Positions 1 through 7,410 of a stretch of 64,000 bases of DNA are shown here, in pieces. The notes beneath the pieces were generated by a model. That model saw only the letters and a list, made by a program, of their open reading frames with translations, was not told the origin of the DNA and searched no databases. Source of the stretch: Bacillota bacterium (GTDB lineage: Bacteria > Bacillota > Clostridia > Acetivibrionales > JAEXSP01); contig JAEXSP010000007.1 in assembly GCA_023453795.1 (NCBI GenBank), positions 186,001 through 250,000 of the forward strand, read 5' to 3'. The stretch's first letter is position 1; each line of letters opens with the position of its first letter. Made by a program: the position numbers and the translations under genes.

Positions 1-560
1 TGTCTACTTTGACAAATATAATATACGTTAAGATAAAAACAAGTGAAACAAGGTCAAGAATTTACAAATTCGATATAATGGATAATATGAGCTATATTAT
101 GAGAATGGATGCGAGCATAGACATAAAAGAAACTAATTTTGTTGATAGCTTTATATACCAGGATGAGAATAACAACATAATGATACGTAAGGCAAGACCG
201 CGAAGCACGAAACGGATCCAGCTTGAGGGCAAACTCGTGCTACTGGGGGTTGATGCGTCCGATAAGCTTTATGTCGGGTCTCTGGATTCTGACAATAAGG
301 TCACGAAGATTTTCACAGGAACTCCGGATGAAAGTCTTAAATATACATTTTCTGAGCTTCGCCTCAAAAAACCTGCCGATAAGGGAGATATTAAGGTTAC
401 TGATGAAGGAAAGATTTTTTTGGTAGATAAAACAGAACGAACGATTAAAGGAGTAGGAAACAGCAGCGATTATTCGTATAAGGGAGAATTTATTGGTATC
501 GGTACCAACAGTATTATTACCTATAAAGGCGGGAAGGTTAAAATAGAATCCATCTCATAA
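1..560 (+). CDS. C-terminal part of an unrecognised protein (5' end off the window)
   Basis: The reading frame is open to the left edge, so only the last 185 or so codons are visible; the first TTG in frame (position 9) has no ribosome binding site and is probably internal. The visible part is rich in short alternating hydrophobic and charged strands with glycine turns, which suggests an all-beta domain, perhaps propeller-like, but no family is recognised. It ends about 130 bp before the thioredoxin gene, with no clear terminator between them. Confidence 0.6.
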   Translation, partial: STLTNIIYVKIKTSETRSRIYKFDIMDNMSYIMRMDASIDIKETNFVDSFIYQDENNNIMIRKARPRSTKRIQLEGKLVLLGVDASDKLYVGSLDSDNKVTKIFTGTPDESLKYTFSELRLKKPADKGDIKVTDEGKIFLVDKTERTIKGVGNSSDYSYKGEFIGIGTNSIITYKGGKVKIESIS

Positions 561-694
561 AAACTATTTGCAAAAGCCAAATAAATAATTGTTTTGTGTG
601 TTCTTATTTGGGTAAAATATTATTTAGTTGGGAAAGCAAACAGATCGGTTTGGCAATTTTGAACTGAAATTTTGAGATTTAGGAGGCGTTGCTA

Positions 695-1024
695 ATGGCA
701 AGCGAAAAAATATTAAATGCAGGAAAAAATAATTTTGAAGAGGAAATTTTAAACTCCCAAATGCCGGTATTGGTTGATTTTTGGGCTCAGTGGTGCGGAC
801 CGTGCAGGGCTGTTGGGCCAATAATGGAAGAATTGGCTGATGAATTTGACGGTAAAGCGAGGATTGCCAAGGTTAATGTAGACGAAGAAGGCGAACTTGC
901 CGCAAAATACAGGGTAATGAGCATCCCGACAGTTATGCTTTTCAAGGATGGGCAGATGGTTGAGAAGGTTATCGGAGCAAGGTCGAAGAATGAATTTTCA
1001 AACCTTATCAGCAAGAATATATAG
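695..1024 (+). CDS. trxA: thioredoxin
   Basis: Thioredoxin of 109 residues, a cytoplasmic dithiol reductant of ribonucleotide reductase, peroxidases and other partners. The active site WCGPC lies at residues 33-37 and the cis-proline of the SIPT motif at residue 78, both canonical. The ATG at 695 is chosen because AGGAGG (681-686) lies eight bases upstream; a TTG two codons earlier is too close to that site. The gene is followed at once by a strong intrinsic terminator, so it looks monocistronic. The length is the usual one for the family. Confidence 0.95.
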   Translation: MASEKILNAGKNNFEEEILNSQMPVLVDFWAQWCGPCRAVGPIMEELADEFDGKARIAKVNVDEEGELAAKYRVMSIPTVMLFKDGQMVEKVIGARSKNEFSNLISKNI

Positions 1025-1043
1025 TGTCTTAGAGCCTTTGATT

Positions 1044-1072
1044 AAGCCGTAAAACAATACGGCTTTTTCTTA
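1044..1072 (+). terminator. intrinsic terminator of trxA
   Basis: Perfect 8-bp inverted repeat AAGCCGTA/TACGGCTT (1044-1051 and 1058-1065) with a 6-base loop, followed by a T-rich tail. Confidence 0.9.
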
Positions 1073-1176
1073 TATTTCCAAAGTAAGTTATTGCAAAGAA
1101 ATTTTTGATGAAAAAAGAGGATTTTTATACATATTTATTGAATATAATATTATATTTTTTAAACGGGGTGAATCAA

Positions 1177-1605
1177 ATGGCAGGAGAGAAACGCTTTAGG
1201 ACCTCATTATTCGGTTTTAAAAAGTCAGATGTCAACACATATGTTGAAAAAATGCTTGAAGAATTTGGGCATAAATTGAAAGAAAAAGATGACGAAATAA
1301 CCTATATAAAAAATCAGAGCAAGGAAACAAAGATAAAGTACGAGGAATTATTGAAGAAATCGGACCAGATCAATGAAGACAGGGCTAAGATTGCTTCTGT
1401 TCTTATCAGAGCTCAGGAGAAAGCTGAACAGTTATTAGAGGATGCTAAAGTTCAAGCTGTTGAAGAAAAGAAAAAGCTTGAGTCAATGGTTGAGGAAGAG
1501 AGAGAAAAGCTTGTTGATATCAAGGAAGAGATTAAGGTACTTAAAAACGAAGTTATAAATACTTTGAAGAAGTATGAAGGTCAGCTTGACGAGTTTATTG
1601 AATAA
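1177..1605 (+). CDS. DivIVA-domain coiled-coil protein
   Basis: A 142-residue protein with a DivIVA-type N-terminus (FRTSLFGFKKSDVNTYVEKM-like, about residues 6-25) followed by roughly 110 residues of highly charged K/E-rich coiled coil. DivIVA/GpsB-family proteins bind curved membrane at the septum or pole and recruit cell-wall or division partners; this one is short and has no clear C-terminal domain. The ATG at 1177 is preferred because GGGGTGA lies six bases upstream; an earlier in-frame ATG at 1105 would add a hydrophobic tail with no ribosome binding site. It stands alone between trxA and the T-box leader. Confidence 0.75.
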   Translation: MAGEKRFRTSLFGFKKSDVNTYVEKMLEEFGHKLKEKDDEITYIKNQSKETKIKYEELLKKSDQINEDRAKIASVLIRAQEKAEQLLEDAKVQAVEEKKKLESMVEEEREKLVDIKEEIKVLKNEVINTLKKYEGQLDEFIE

Positions 1606-1699
1606 AACCGTTTTAACTTATTTGAAATAATAGTAAAATAGGTATTGAAAACTGTTTGAATTTCAATTATAATTATTTCAATAATTACAAATATTAAAT

Positions 1700-1980
1700 A
1701 CGATGACGGGGAAGAGTACATATAGGATTCTACAAAGCGAGTTAGAGATTGGTGAAAGTCTAACAGGAGAATATATGGAATGCAGCCTTCTGAGTATCTC
1801 CTTGAGAAATGAAACTTTTAATAAAACATATTTTAAAGGTTTTAAATAGAGGAAGACGTTACCTCACGTTAGAGAGGCACGGCATGAATGTGCCGGTAGA
1901 GAGAGCGCTGTTTGGCGCTAAGCAGGGTGGTACCGCGAATTACTCTTTCGTCCCTTTTTGAGGATGAAAGGGTTTTTTTA
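1700..1980 (+). promoter_or_regulatory. T-box riboswitch leader
   Basis: The leader contains the universal T-box AGGGTGGTACCGCG at 1924-1937. It is followed by a terminator with stem 1943-1953/1962-1972 (one G-U pair) and a run of seven T. Upstream is a Stem I with the loop-E pair AGTA (1715-1718) and GAA (1778-1780), the AGCGAG and GGTGAAAG apical elements, and helix CATATA/TATATG. The specifier directly after GAA reads TGC (1781-1783, Cys); one base later reads GCA (Ala). T-boxes pair with uncharged tRNA and let transcription continue, so the downstream Lrp-aminotransferase-HAD operon should be induced by starvation for that amino acid. Confidence 0.95.
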
Positions 1981-2086
1981 TTTTTTAAACATGCCTGTCG
2001 TGTGTTAAAAATCAAGAGGTGATTAATCGCCTCTGAGACTTCATTTATATGAATTATAGGCTTAAAAAAAGGAAGGAGCAATTATT

Positions 2087-2566
2087 ATGGAAGAAATTCT
2101 TGAGATTCTGGAAAAAAACAACAAGCTTACAGAGGAGCAGATCGCGGTTATGCTTAATAAATCCGTTGAAGAAGTCCGCGAAGCGATTAAAAAATACGAA
2201 GACGAAAAAATAATTTTGGGGTATAAGGCGCTTGTCAACTGGGAAAAGACCTCAAAGGAGACAGTGACTGCATTAATAGAAGTTAAAGTGACACCTCAGC
2301 GGGGTGAAGGCTTTGATAAGGTAGCTGAAAGAATATACCGATTTGACGAGGTAAAGGCCTGCTATCTTATGTCGGGCGGGTTTGATCTTACTGTAATAAT
2401 TGAAGGGAAAACAATGAAGGAGGTAGCCCTGTTTGTTGCTGAAAAGCTGGCGCCTATTGAATCTGTATTAAGCACCGCAACACATTTTGTTTTGAAAAAA
2501 TTTAAGGATAAGGATGTAATCTTTGAGGAAAAGGAGAAAGATGACAGAGAGGCTGTGATATTATGA
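2087..2566 (+). CDS. Lrp/AsnC family transcriptional regulator
   Basis: A 159-residue Lrp/AsnC protein. The N-terminal winged helix (about residues 1-55) starts with a helix-turn-helix in which a short recognition helix follows LTEEQIAVML. The C-terminal RAM ligand-binding domain (about residues 65-145) includes the GGFDL strand. These proteins sense amino acids and form DNA-wrapping octamers. The start has AAGGAGG (2070-2076) upstream, and the TGA stop overlaps the aminotransferase ATG. The Lrp-aminotransferase pair resembles alaR-alaT of Bacillus subtilis, so it may regulate its own operon as well as respond through the T-box; that link is inference. Confidence 0.9.
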   Translation: MEEILEILEKNNKLTEEQIAVMLNKSVEEVREAIKKYEDEKIILGYKALVNWEKTSKETVTALIEVKVTPQRGEGFDKVAERIYRFDEVKACYLMSGGFDLTVIIEGKTMKEVALFVAEKLAPIESVLSTATHFVLKKFKDKDVIFEEKEKDDREAVIL

Positions 2567-3735
2567 ACATGAGCGAAATGATATTGCCAAATATCAAAAA
2601 TGCGCCGCCTTCAGGAATACGAAAGTATTTTGACATGATAAACGAAATGAAGGATGCAATTTCGCTTGGGGTAGGCGAACCCGATTTCATAACTCCATGG
2701 AATATCCGTGAAGCAGGAATCTACTCTCTCGAAAAGGGCCATACCCATTATTCCTCAAACGCAGGCTTCATTGAGCTTCGTGAAGAAATTGCCCTTTACC
2801 TGAAAAGAAAATATAAGCTTGAATATAATCCTCAAAATCAAATACTTGTCACAGTTGGAGGGAGCGAAGGAATTGATGCCGCTTTAAGGGCCTTAGCAGG
2901 GCCGGGTGATGAAGTTGTGATACCTGAGCCTAGTTTTGTAGCATATAAAGGCTGCACTCTATTTACCGGGGCTGCTCCCGTTACCATTGAACTTAAGGCT
3001 GAAAACAATTTCAAGCTTAGGCCGGAGGAACTGGAAAAAGCTATAACCGACAGAACAAAGGTAGTTATCATACCTTTTCCCAATAACCCAACAGGAGCTG
3101 TAATGACGGGTGAAGAACTTGGAAAAATAGCTGACGTACTTAGGGATAAGAATATAGTAGTTATTTCAGATGAAATTTATTCAGAATTGACTTACGAAGG
3201 GAAGCATGTATCAATAGCTTCTTTCCCAGGTATGAAGGAGAAGACGCTTGTAATAAACGGTTTTTCAAAGGCTTTTGCAATGACTGGGTGGAGGCTTGGT
3301 TATGCATGCGGGCATCCGACTCTTATTGAGGAAATGAAGAAAATACATCAGTATGCAATTATGTGTTCCCCTACAACGGCTCAGCATGCAGCGATCGAAG
3401 CGCTTAAGGACAGCGATGATGATGTGCTTGAGATGGTAAAGGAATATAATAGAAGAAGAAGACTTATGGTTGACGGCTTCAGAAAAATTGGTCTTGACTG
3501 CTTTGAACCTCTTGGGGCGTTTTATGTTTTCCCATCCATCAGTTCGACAGGGATGAGTTCAGATGAATTCTGTGAGAACCTTCTTGCAGAGGAAAAAGTT
3601 CTTGTTGTACCGGGAAATGCTTTCGGCGAATGTGGCGCAGGCTTTATCAGGGCTACATATGCCAATTCGGTAGAAAACATTATAGAGGCTTTGAAGAGAA
3701 TACAGAAATTCGTTGAAAGGCATAAACAGGTCTAA
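2563..3735 (+). CDS. PLP-dependent class I aminotransferase
   Basis: A 390-residue fold-type I aminotransferase of the aspartate/alanine (PatA/AlaT-like) group, transferring an amino group between an amino acid and a 2-oxoacid. Visible landmarks are GVGEPDF near residue 36, the PNNPTG loop near residue 174, the DE-Y PLP contacts at about 202-205, and the PLP lysine in the NGFSKAFAMTGWRLGY motif near residue 235. Its start overlaps the Lrp stop by four bases, and the next gene overlaps its stop (TAATG), so the three genes are translationally coupled. The substrate cannot be read from the sequence; alanine is favoured by context with the Lrp gene. Confidence 0.9.
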   Translation: MNMSEMILPNIKNAPPSGIRKYFDMINEMKDAISLGVGEPDFITPWNIREAGIYSLEKGHTHYSSNAGFIELREEIALYLKRKYKLEYNPQNQILVTVGGSEGIDAALRALAGPGDEVVIPEPSFVAYKGCTLFTGAAPVTIELKAENNFKLRPEELEKAITDRTKVVIIPFPNNPTGAVMTGEELGKIADVLRDKNIVVISDEIYSELTYEGKHVSIASFPGMKEKTLVINGFSKAFAMTGWRLGYACGHPTLIEEMKKIHQYAIMCSPTTAQHAAIEALKDSDDDVLEMVKEYNRRRRLMVDGFRKIGLDCFEPLGAFYVFPSISSTGMSSDEFCENLLAEEKVLVVPGNAFGECGAGFIRATYANSVENIIEALKRIQKFVERHKQV

Positions 3736-4556
3736 TGTATAAATTGATTGCAATTGATTTAGATGGTACCTTGTTGGATTCGAACAAGAACATATCAAAA
3801 GAAAACATAGAAGCTATAAGGCTTGCTGAATCAAAAGGAGTCAAGGTGATAATTTGTTCCGGAAGAATTTTTGGCGGAGCCAGGATTTATGCGGAAGAGG
3901 CCTTGTTGAAGGAACCGTTGATCGCATGCAATGGGGCTATAATCAAAGAAATGAAGACAGGCAGGCTGCTGTATGAGAAAACTTTAAAGGATGAAGCCTG
4001 CTACAGGATTATAGAAGCATGCCATGCAGAGAATATATATTTTCATGCATATATTGGAGATACGATGTATGCAGAAAGACTTGAATTTTCATCCTTGTCA
4101 TACACGGAAAAAAACAAGAAGCTGCCTCCTGAAAGACGTGTTGATGTCCGGGTTACGGTTGACATGTCGCACACCATTAAGAATAGTGAGAGACCTGCTT
4201 CAAAAATTGTAATAGTATCAAGAGATTTTGAACAACTGGCAAGGGCAAGAAAAAAGATTTCAGAGATTCCATCTATAGATGTGGTCAGCTCTGATTTTGA
4301 TAATTTTGAGGTGGTCAGCAGTGGTGTCAGCAAGGGTAATGCATTAAAATTTCTTGCTCGGGAGATGGACATTTCCATGAGTGAGGTCGCTGCCATAGGG
4401 GATAATGAAAACGATTTTTCTATGATAAAGGAAGTCGGACTTGGTATTGCCATGCAAAATGCCGAACAGTCTCTAAAAGAAATATCAGATTTCATTACCT
4501 CATCAAATGATGAAAATGGAGTAGCGAAAGCAATAAAAGAATACATTTTACTTTAG
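3735..4556 (+). CDS. Cof-type HAD-IIB family phosphatase
   Basis: A 273-residue HAD hydrolase with motif I DLDGT at residues 8-12 (catalytic DxD), motif II around ICSGR, the C2B cap in the middle and motif IV GDNENDF near residue 220. Family members dephosphorylate sugar phosphates, FMN or PLP; the substrate here is unknown. ATG overlaps the stop of the aminotransferase, so it is the last gene of the T-box operon. A PLP phosphatase next to a PLP enzyme would be tidy, but this is speculation. Confidence 0.88.
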   Translation: MYKLIAIDLDGTLLDSNKNISKENIEAIRLAESKGVKVIICSGRIFGGARIYAEEALLKEPLIACNGAIIKEMKTGRLLYEKTLKDEACYRIIEACHAENIYFHAYIGDTMYAERLEFSSLSYTEKNKKLPPERRVDVRVTVDMSHTIKNSERPASKIVIVSRDFEQLARARKKISEIPSIDVVSSDFDNFEVVSSGVSKGNALKFLAREMDISMSEVAAIGDNENDFSMIKEVGLGIAMQNAEQSLKEISDFITSSNDENGVAKAIKEYILL

Positions 4557-4612
4557 AATCATATTCATCAAAAAATCATTTTCATATATCTGGCAACAAT
4601 ACTTAGATGTAT

Positions 4613-4643
4613 AAAACAGTCTGTTAATTATGCGGACTGTTTT
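4613..4643. terminator. shared bidirectional terminator
   Basis: Inverted repeat AAAACAGTC (4613-4621) / GACTGTTTT (4635-4643) between two convergent genes. A and T runs lie on both sides, so it can serve both. On the minus strand it overlaps the stop codon of the Spo0E-like gene. Confidence 0.7.
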
Positions 4644-4780
4644 CCAGATGTTTCTTTGTTGCTGAGATAATAATGAAGTATCAGCTTGTCCAATTCTTGA
4701 CTGATTCTAAGTATGTCTTCAATTTTTCCGGTTTCCATTACCTTATGAAGTTTTTCTCTCAGGTTCTCAATTGTATTCAT
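4628..4780 (-). CDS. Spo0E-like aspartyl-phosphate phosphatase
   Basis: A 50-residue helical protein with the Spo0E signature SQELDKLILHYY at residues 27-38. Spo0E proteins dephosphorylate Spo0A~P and delay entry into sporulation. The first helix (residues 1-19, MNTIENLREKLHK...) and the signature helix form the expected antiparallel pair, and the length is typical. The ATG has GAGGT seven bases upstream on the minus strand. The gene is monocistronic and ends inside a hairpin. Its presence supports a spore-forming host. It is easily missed because of its size. Confidence 0.88.
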   Translation of the reverse strand: MNTIENLREKLHKVMETGKIEDILRISQELDKLILHYYLSNKETSGKQSA

Positions 4781-4906
4781 ATGGCTGACCTCGCAAAAAT
4801 TTCTGATAATTTACATTATTATTCAAAAAATTAAATCAATATGATAGAATGCATATATTGGATATAAAATGTATCATATAATTATATTTTCTAATTATAT
4901 TTTAAA

Positions 4907-4921
4907 GCAACGTTTTGTTGC
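4907..4921. promoter_or_regulatory. possible operator upstream of the XRE gene
   Basis: Perfect 5-bp inverted repeat GCAAC-GTTTT-GTTGC, 48 bp upstream of the -35 box of the next gene. It is a candidate binding site for that regulator or another one; no second copy was noticed. Confidence 0.35.
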
Positions 4922-4968
4922 TGTCAATATTAAACAGTAAAAAAGTAATCGAAATGTTGCATAATGTT

Positions 4969-4997
4969 TTGATTTTTTTAATTATTCGATGTAAAAT
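4969..4997 (+). promoter_or_regulatory. sigma-A promoter of the XRE gene
   Basis: TTGATT (4969-4974), 17-bp spacer, TAAAAT (4992-4997), then the ribosome binding site GAGGTG and the ATG at 5016, so the leader is very short. Confidence 0.7.
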
Positions 4998-5015
4998 AGT
5001 GTCGAGGTGAAATAA

Positions 5016-5675
5016 ATGTCTTTTTCTGTAATGCTGAAACAACTGAGAGAAGAACATCATTTATCCCAAAAGGACTTGGCAGATTATCTCGGAATAACTC
5101 GTCAGGCTATTGCGTCCTATGAGCTTGCAAAAAGGGAGCCTGATTATGATGTTTTGAAGAAGCTTGCAGATTATTTTGGAGTTTCGGTCGACTACATACT
5201 TGGAAGAGCCGGATGCAGGGATGTAAATGCAATAACGATAGGTAATAACATCAAACTGATAAGAGGCAAGATGACATACAAGGAATTGTCCGAAGCTGTA
5301 GGCGCCAAAACAGGTGCACTACTATTCCCGGAAATGATCGAACTCTACGAAAAAGGCGAAAGAATGCCGTTTGTTGGAACAATTAAAATACTATCAAAGT
5401 ATGTCGGTGTTCATGAAAGCTTCTTTTATGCTCATAATACAATTGAACTGCTTGAAAAAGAAAAAGAGCTTTATAAGCTCGAGATGGAGCAGACAAATCT
5501 GAATCTGCATAAAATCAATACATCTACTGACTATGTTAACAATGACCTTATTGATTGGGCTGTAAAAGAAGACAATATCGAATATTTGAAACTTGCCAAG
5601 GAGATACATGATGTCGGACTGCAGCCGGAAGTACTAAAACCTTTGATTGCAAGCATGGAAAAAAGGAATGGATAA
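5016..5675 (+). CDS. XRE-family regulator with two helix-turn-helix regions
   Basis: A 219-residue regulator. Residues 5-62 form a classic Xre/Cro HTH (LSQKDLADYLGITRQAIASYE). A second degenerate HTH-like region at about residues 75-135 (TYKELSEAVG...IELYEKGERMPFVGTIKILSKYVGV) is followed by a charged helical tail. Ligand and target are unknown. It has its own promoter and converges on the PII gene with a shared terminator between them. Nothing ties it directly to nitrogen control except the neighbourhood. Confidence 0.85.
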   Translation: MSFSVMLKQLREEHHLSQKDLADYLGITRQAIASYELAKREPDYDVLKKLADYFGVSVDYILGRAGCRDVNAITIGNNIKLIRGKMTYKELSEAVGAKTGALLFPEMIELYEKGERMPFVGTIKILSKYVGVHESFFYAHNTIELLEKEKELYKLEMEQTNLNLHKINTSTDYVNNDLIDWAVKEDNIEYLKLAKEIHDVGLQPEVLKPLIASMEKRNG

Positions 5676-5677
5676 TA

Positions 5678-5707
5678 AAACCGCACTTAATGTCTTAAGT
5701 ACGGTTT
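5678..5707. terminator. bidirectional terminator between XRE gene and PII gene
   Basis: 13-bp inverted repeat with a single mismatch (5678-5690 / 5695-5707), loop of four bases, between convergent stop codons. Confidence 0.8.
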
Positions 5708-5717
5708 AAGAATATTG

Positions 5718-6056
5718 TTATATTGCGCTTTCCCCTTTTTCGCCTGTTCTAATCCTTACTACATCTTCAACAGTATAAACAAAGATTTTTCCATCGCCGA
5801 CTTCACCTGTTTTTGCTTGCTCGGAAATCAATTTTATAATCTCGTCAGCATTTGAATCCTTCGCAACGATTTCTATCTTTATTTTTGGAAGAAGATTCAA
5901 GGTTATTTCGGTACCCCTGTAAAATTCTTTTCTTCCTTTTTGGAGACCGCATCCCATCACCTGACTAATTGTCAAGCCATGGACATTATATTTGTTGAGA
6001 GCCTCCTTAATTTCTTCCAGTTTGCCTGGGCGTATGATTGCTTCGATTTTTTTCAT
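5718..6056 (-). CDS. PII nitrogen-regulatory protein
   Basis: A 112-residue GlnB/GlnK-family trimer subunit that senses ATP/ADP and 2-oxoglutarate and binds transporters or enzymes through its T-loop. The C-terminal signature KTGEVGDGKIFV is intact and the T-loop EFYRG is present with Tyr46. Residue 51, the tyrosine uridylylated in E. coli GlnB, is isoleucine here, so uridylylation is unlikely. GGGGTG lies just upstream of the ATG. There is no adjacent amtB, unlike most glnK genes. The long leader has a promoter and a terminator-like hairpin (separate entries), so expression may be controlled by attenuation. Confidence 0.93.
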   Translation of the reverse strand: MKKIEAIIRPGKLEEIKEALNKYNVHGLTISQVMGCGLQKGRKEFYRGTEITLNLLPKIKIEIVAKDSNADEIIKLISEQAKTGEVGDGKIFVYTVEDVVRIRTGEKGESAI

Positions 6057-6174
6057 TGCTTTTCACCCCGCTTTAATTATATTTATATCAGAGGAAAACT
6101 TAAATTATTCCGCTGTTATATATTCAACATAATCACAATGCAATGCTTCGTTTCTGATGAAAAAATGAGTGCAA

Positions 6175-6224
6175 ACAAAAAAAGCGCATTATCAAGAGAA
6201 TTTACATACTCAAGATAAGCGCCT
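6175..6224 (-). terminator. terminator-like hairpin in the PII leader (possible attenuator)
   Basis: On the minus strand, GCGCTTATC (6222-6214) pairs with GATAATGCGC (6193-6184), with one unpaired T and an inner GAG/CTC pairing, and is followed by seven T (6183-6177). It lies about 25 bases after the predicted start of transcription and about 120 bases before the PII ATG. No gene ends upstream of it, so it would act inside the PII leader. Confidence 0.65.
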
Positions 6225-6254
6225 TCACTTATTTCTTCTTTGTAAGTTAATAAA

Positions 6255-6283
6255 ATTATAGCATTTTGGTTTAGGAATTGCAA
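6255..6283 (-). promoter_or_regulatory. sigma-A promoter of the PII gene
   Basis: On the minus strand TTGCAA (6283-6278), exact 17-bp spacer, TATAAT (6260-6255). The resulting leader is about 190 nt. Between this promoter and the ANTAR leader (about 6290-6500) the DNA is AT-rich and no other gene is seen. Confidence 0.75.
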
Positions 6284-6527
6284 TGTATTATTCTAATAGA
6301 TTCAATAAAAATTGAAAATTATATATCGAAAAATCTACTATTCGCCATGGCAAAGCTATTTTATCGGTGGGAAATATATTTAAAATGAAGGAATAATAAA
6401 AATAGCTTGCAAAAATAAAAATTTATGCTTATCATAGGAAATTGGAGTTATATAATACTCTTTTATTTAGCTTGATTATTTGGTATATTTATAACGTAAT
6501 AATAGATATTATACATTGGACGATGAT

Positions 6528-6562
6528 GTCTTTCGCATAATAGTATTGCAGAAAGACTTTTT
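6528..6562 (+). terminator. terminator-like hairpin in the ANTAR gene leader
   Basis: GTCTTTC (6528-6534) / GAAAGAC (6551-6557) with additional inner GCA/TGC pairing, followed by five T. It lies 86 bases before the GTG start of the ANTAR gene. It could be a self-controlled antitermination site, since ANTAR proteins act on such hairpins. Confidence 0.55.
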
Positions 6563-6647
6563 AAATTACCAGTTATTGAAATGTTTATAGCTTAACTGCT
6601 TCACAAAAGAAGTATTTGCAGCAAATTATTTGGAGGGCGGTAATGAG

Positions 6648-7235
6648 GTGGCTGGGGAAAAATATGTAGTTGCAACAGCTGAAAATCCATTACAAATTGC
6701 GATACGAAATATTCTGAATCCTTACGGCTATAGCTTCCTGGGAAACTGCAGCGACGCTATATCATTGATGCGATTGATCAGAAGCTATCATCCGGATTTC
6801 ATAGTGGTTGAACTTTGTATGCAGCAACGAGAACTGAGAGACATACTGTCTACAGTGGATGAAGAAATGCTATGCGCTTCCGTTGTTGTAGCGGACTACA
6901 AAGATATGGAAATTACAAGCCTGATGGAAAAATCCAAAGTTCTTATGTTTTGCCCAAAACCATTGAACCGGGAACTGCTTATACATACAGTAGATATGGC
7001 AAATATCAATTTTAGAAGGGTTTACGAGCTTGACAAGAAATTAAAAGAGATGACTGAAAATTACGAAACAAGGAAGGCTGTTGAGCGGGCAAAATGGATA
7101 CTAATGCAGCGTGATTCAATGAGTGAAAACGATGCATATGAGCGTATGAGAAAAAAGAGTATGGATAACAGAATGTCAATGAAATCAATAGCTGAAGCCA
7201 TTATATTTACTTATGAGCTGAGCGGTAAAAAATAA
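6648..7235 (+). CDS. ANTAR-domain RNA-binding antitermination regulator (NitR-like)
   Basis: A 195-residue protein with an N-terminal receiver-like domain (about residues 5-120) and a C-terminal ANTAR domain (about 140-190; KAVERAKWILMQ...SEAI-type helix bundle). ANTAR domains bind paired RNA hairpins and prevent termination, often of nitrogen genes in Clostridia. The residue at the usual phospho-aspartate site is Glu55 (FIVVELCM), while the conserved lysine of the CPKPL motif is kept, so it may not need phosphorylation. The start is GTG 6648, with GGAGGGCGG at 6632-6640; an earlier TTG overlaps that site. It is divergent from PII. Confidence 0.85.
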   Translation: MAGEKYVVATAENPLQIAIRNILNPYGYSFLGNCSDAISLMRLIRSYHPDFIVVELCMQQRELRDILSTVDEEMLCASVVVADYKDMEITSLMEKSKVLMFCPKPLNRELLIHTVDMANINFRRVYELDKKLKEMTENYETRKAVERAKWILMQRDSMSENDAYERMRKKSMDNRMSMKSIAEAIIFTYELSGKK

Positions 7236-7244
7236 CACGTTTTC

Positions 7245-7392
7245 AGTATGACAGTTGAAAGTGGACAATTGACATGCCTCTACTATTAATTGACATTATT
7301 GCACTAAGAGGTTAAAATGAATAATTGTAAATTGAAGTTGCCTGTTTGATAAGGGTTAAACTGTACTCTGTCAACTGTCAATTATCAACTAA
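7245..7392. repeat. small dispersed element with inverted ends
   Basis: About 145 bp between the ANTAR gene and prfB with no reading frame. GACAGTTGA near 7250 is complementary to TCAACTGTC near 7371, and both ends carry the motif AATTGACA or its complement. A related fragment (AGTTGATAGTTGACAGTTGG) lies at 16064-16084 after larE. This looks like a MITE-like or intergenic repeat family. Confidence 0.5.
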
Positions 7393-7410
7393 AAATAAGG
7401 GGATGATAGA

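Noticed and set aside
6250..6640. A gene in the 390-bp gap before the ANTAR gene
   Set aside because: AT-rich with no supported frame; holds promoters and hairpins only.
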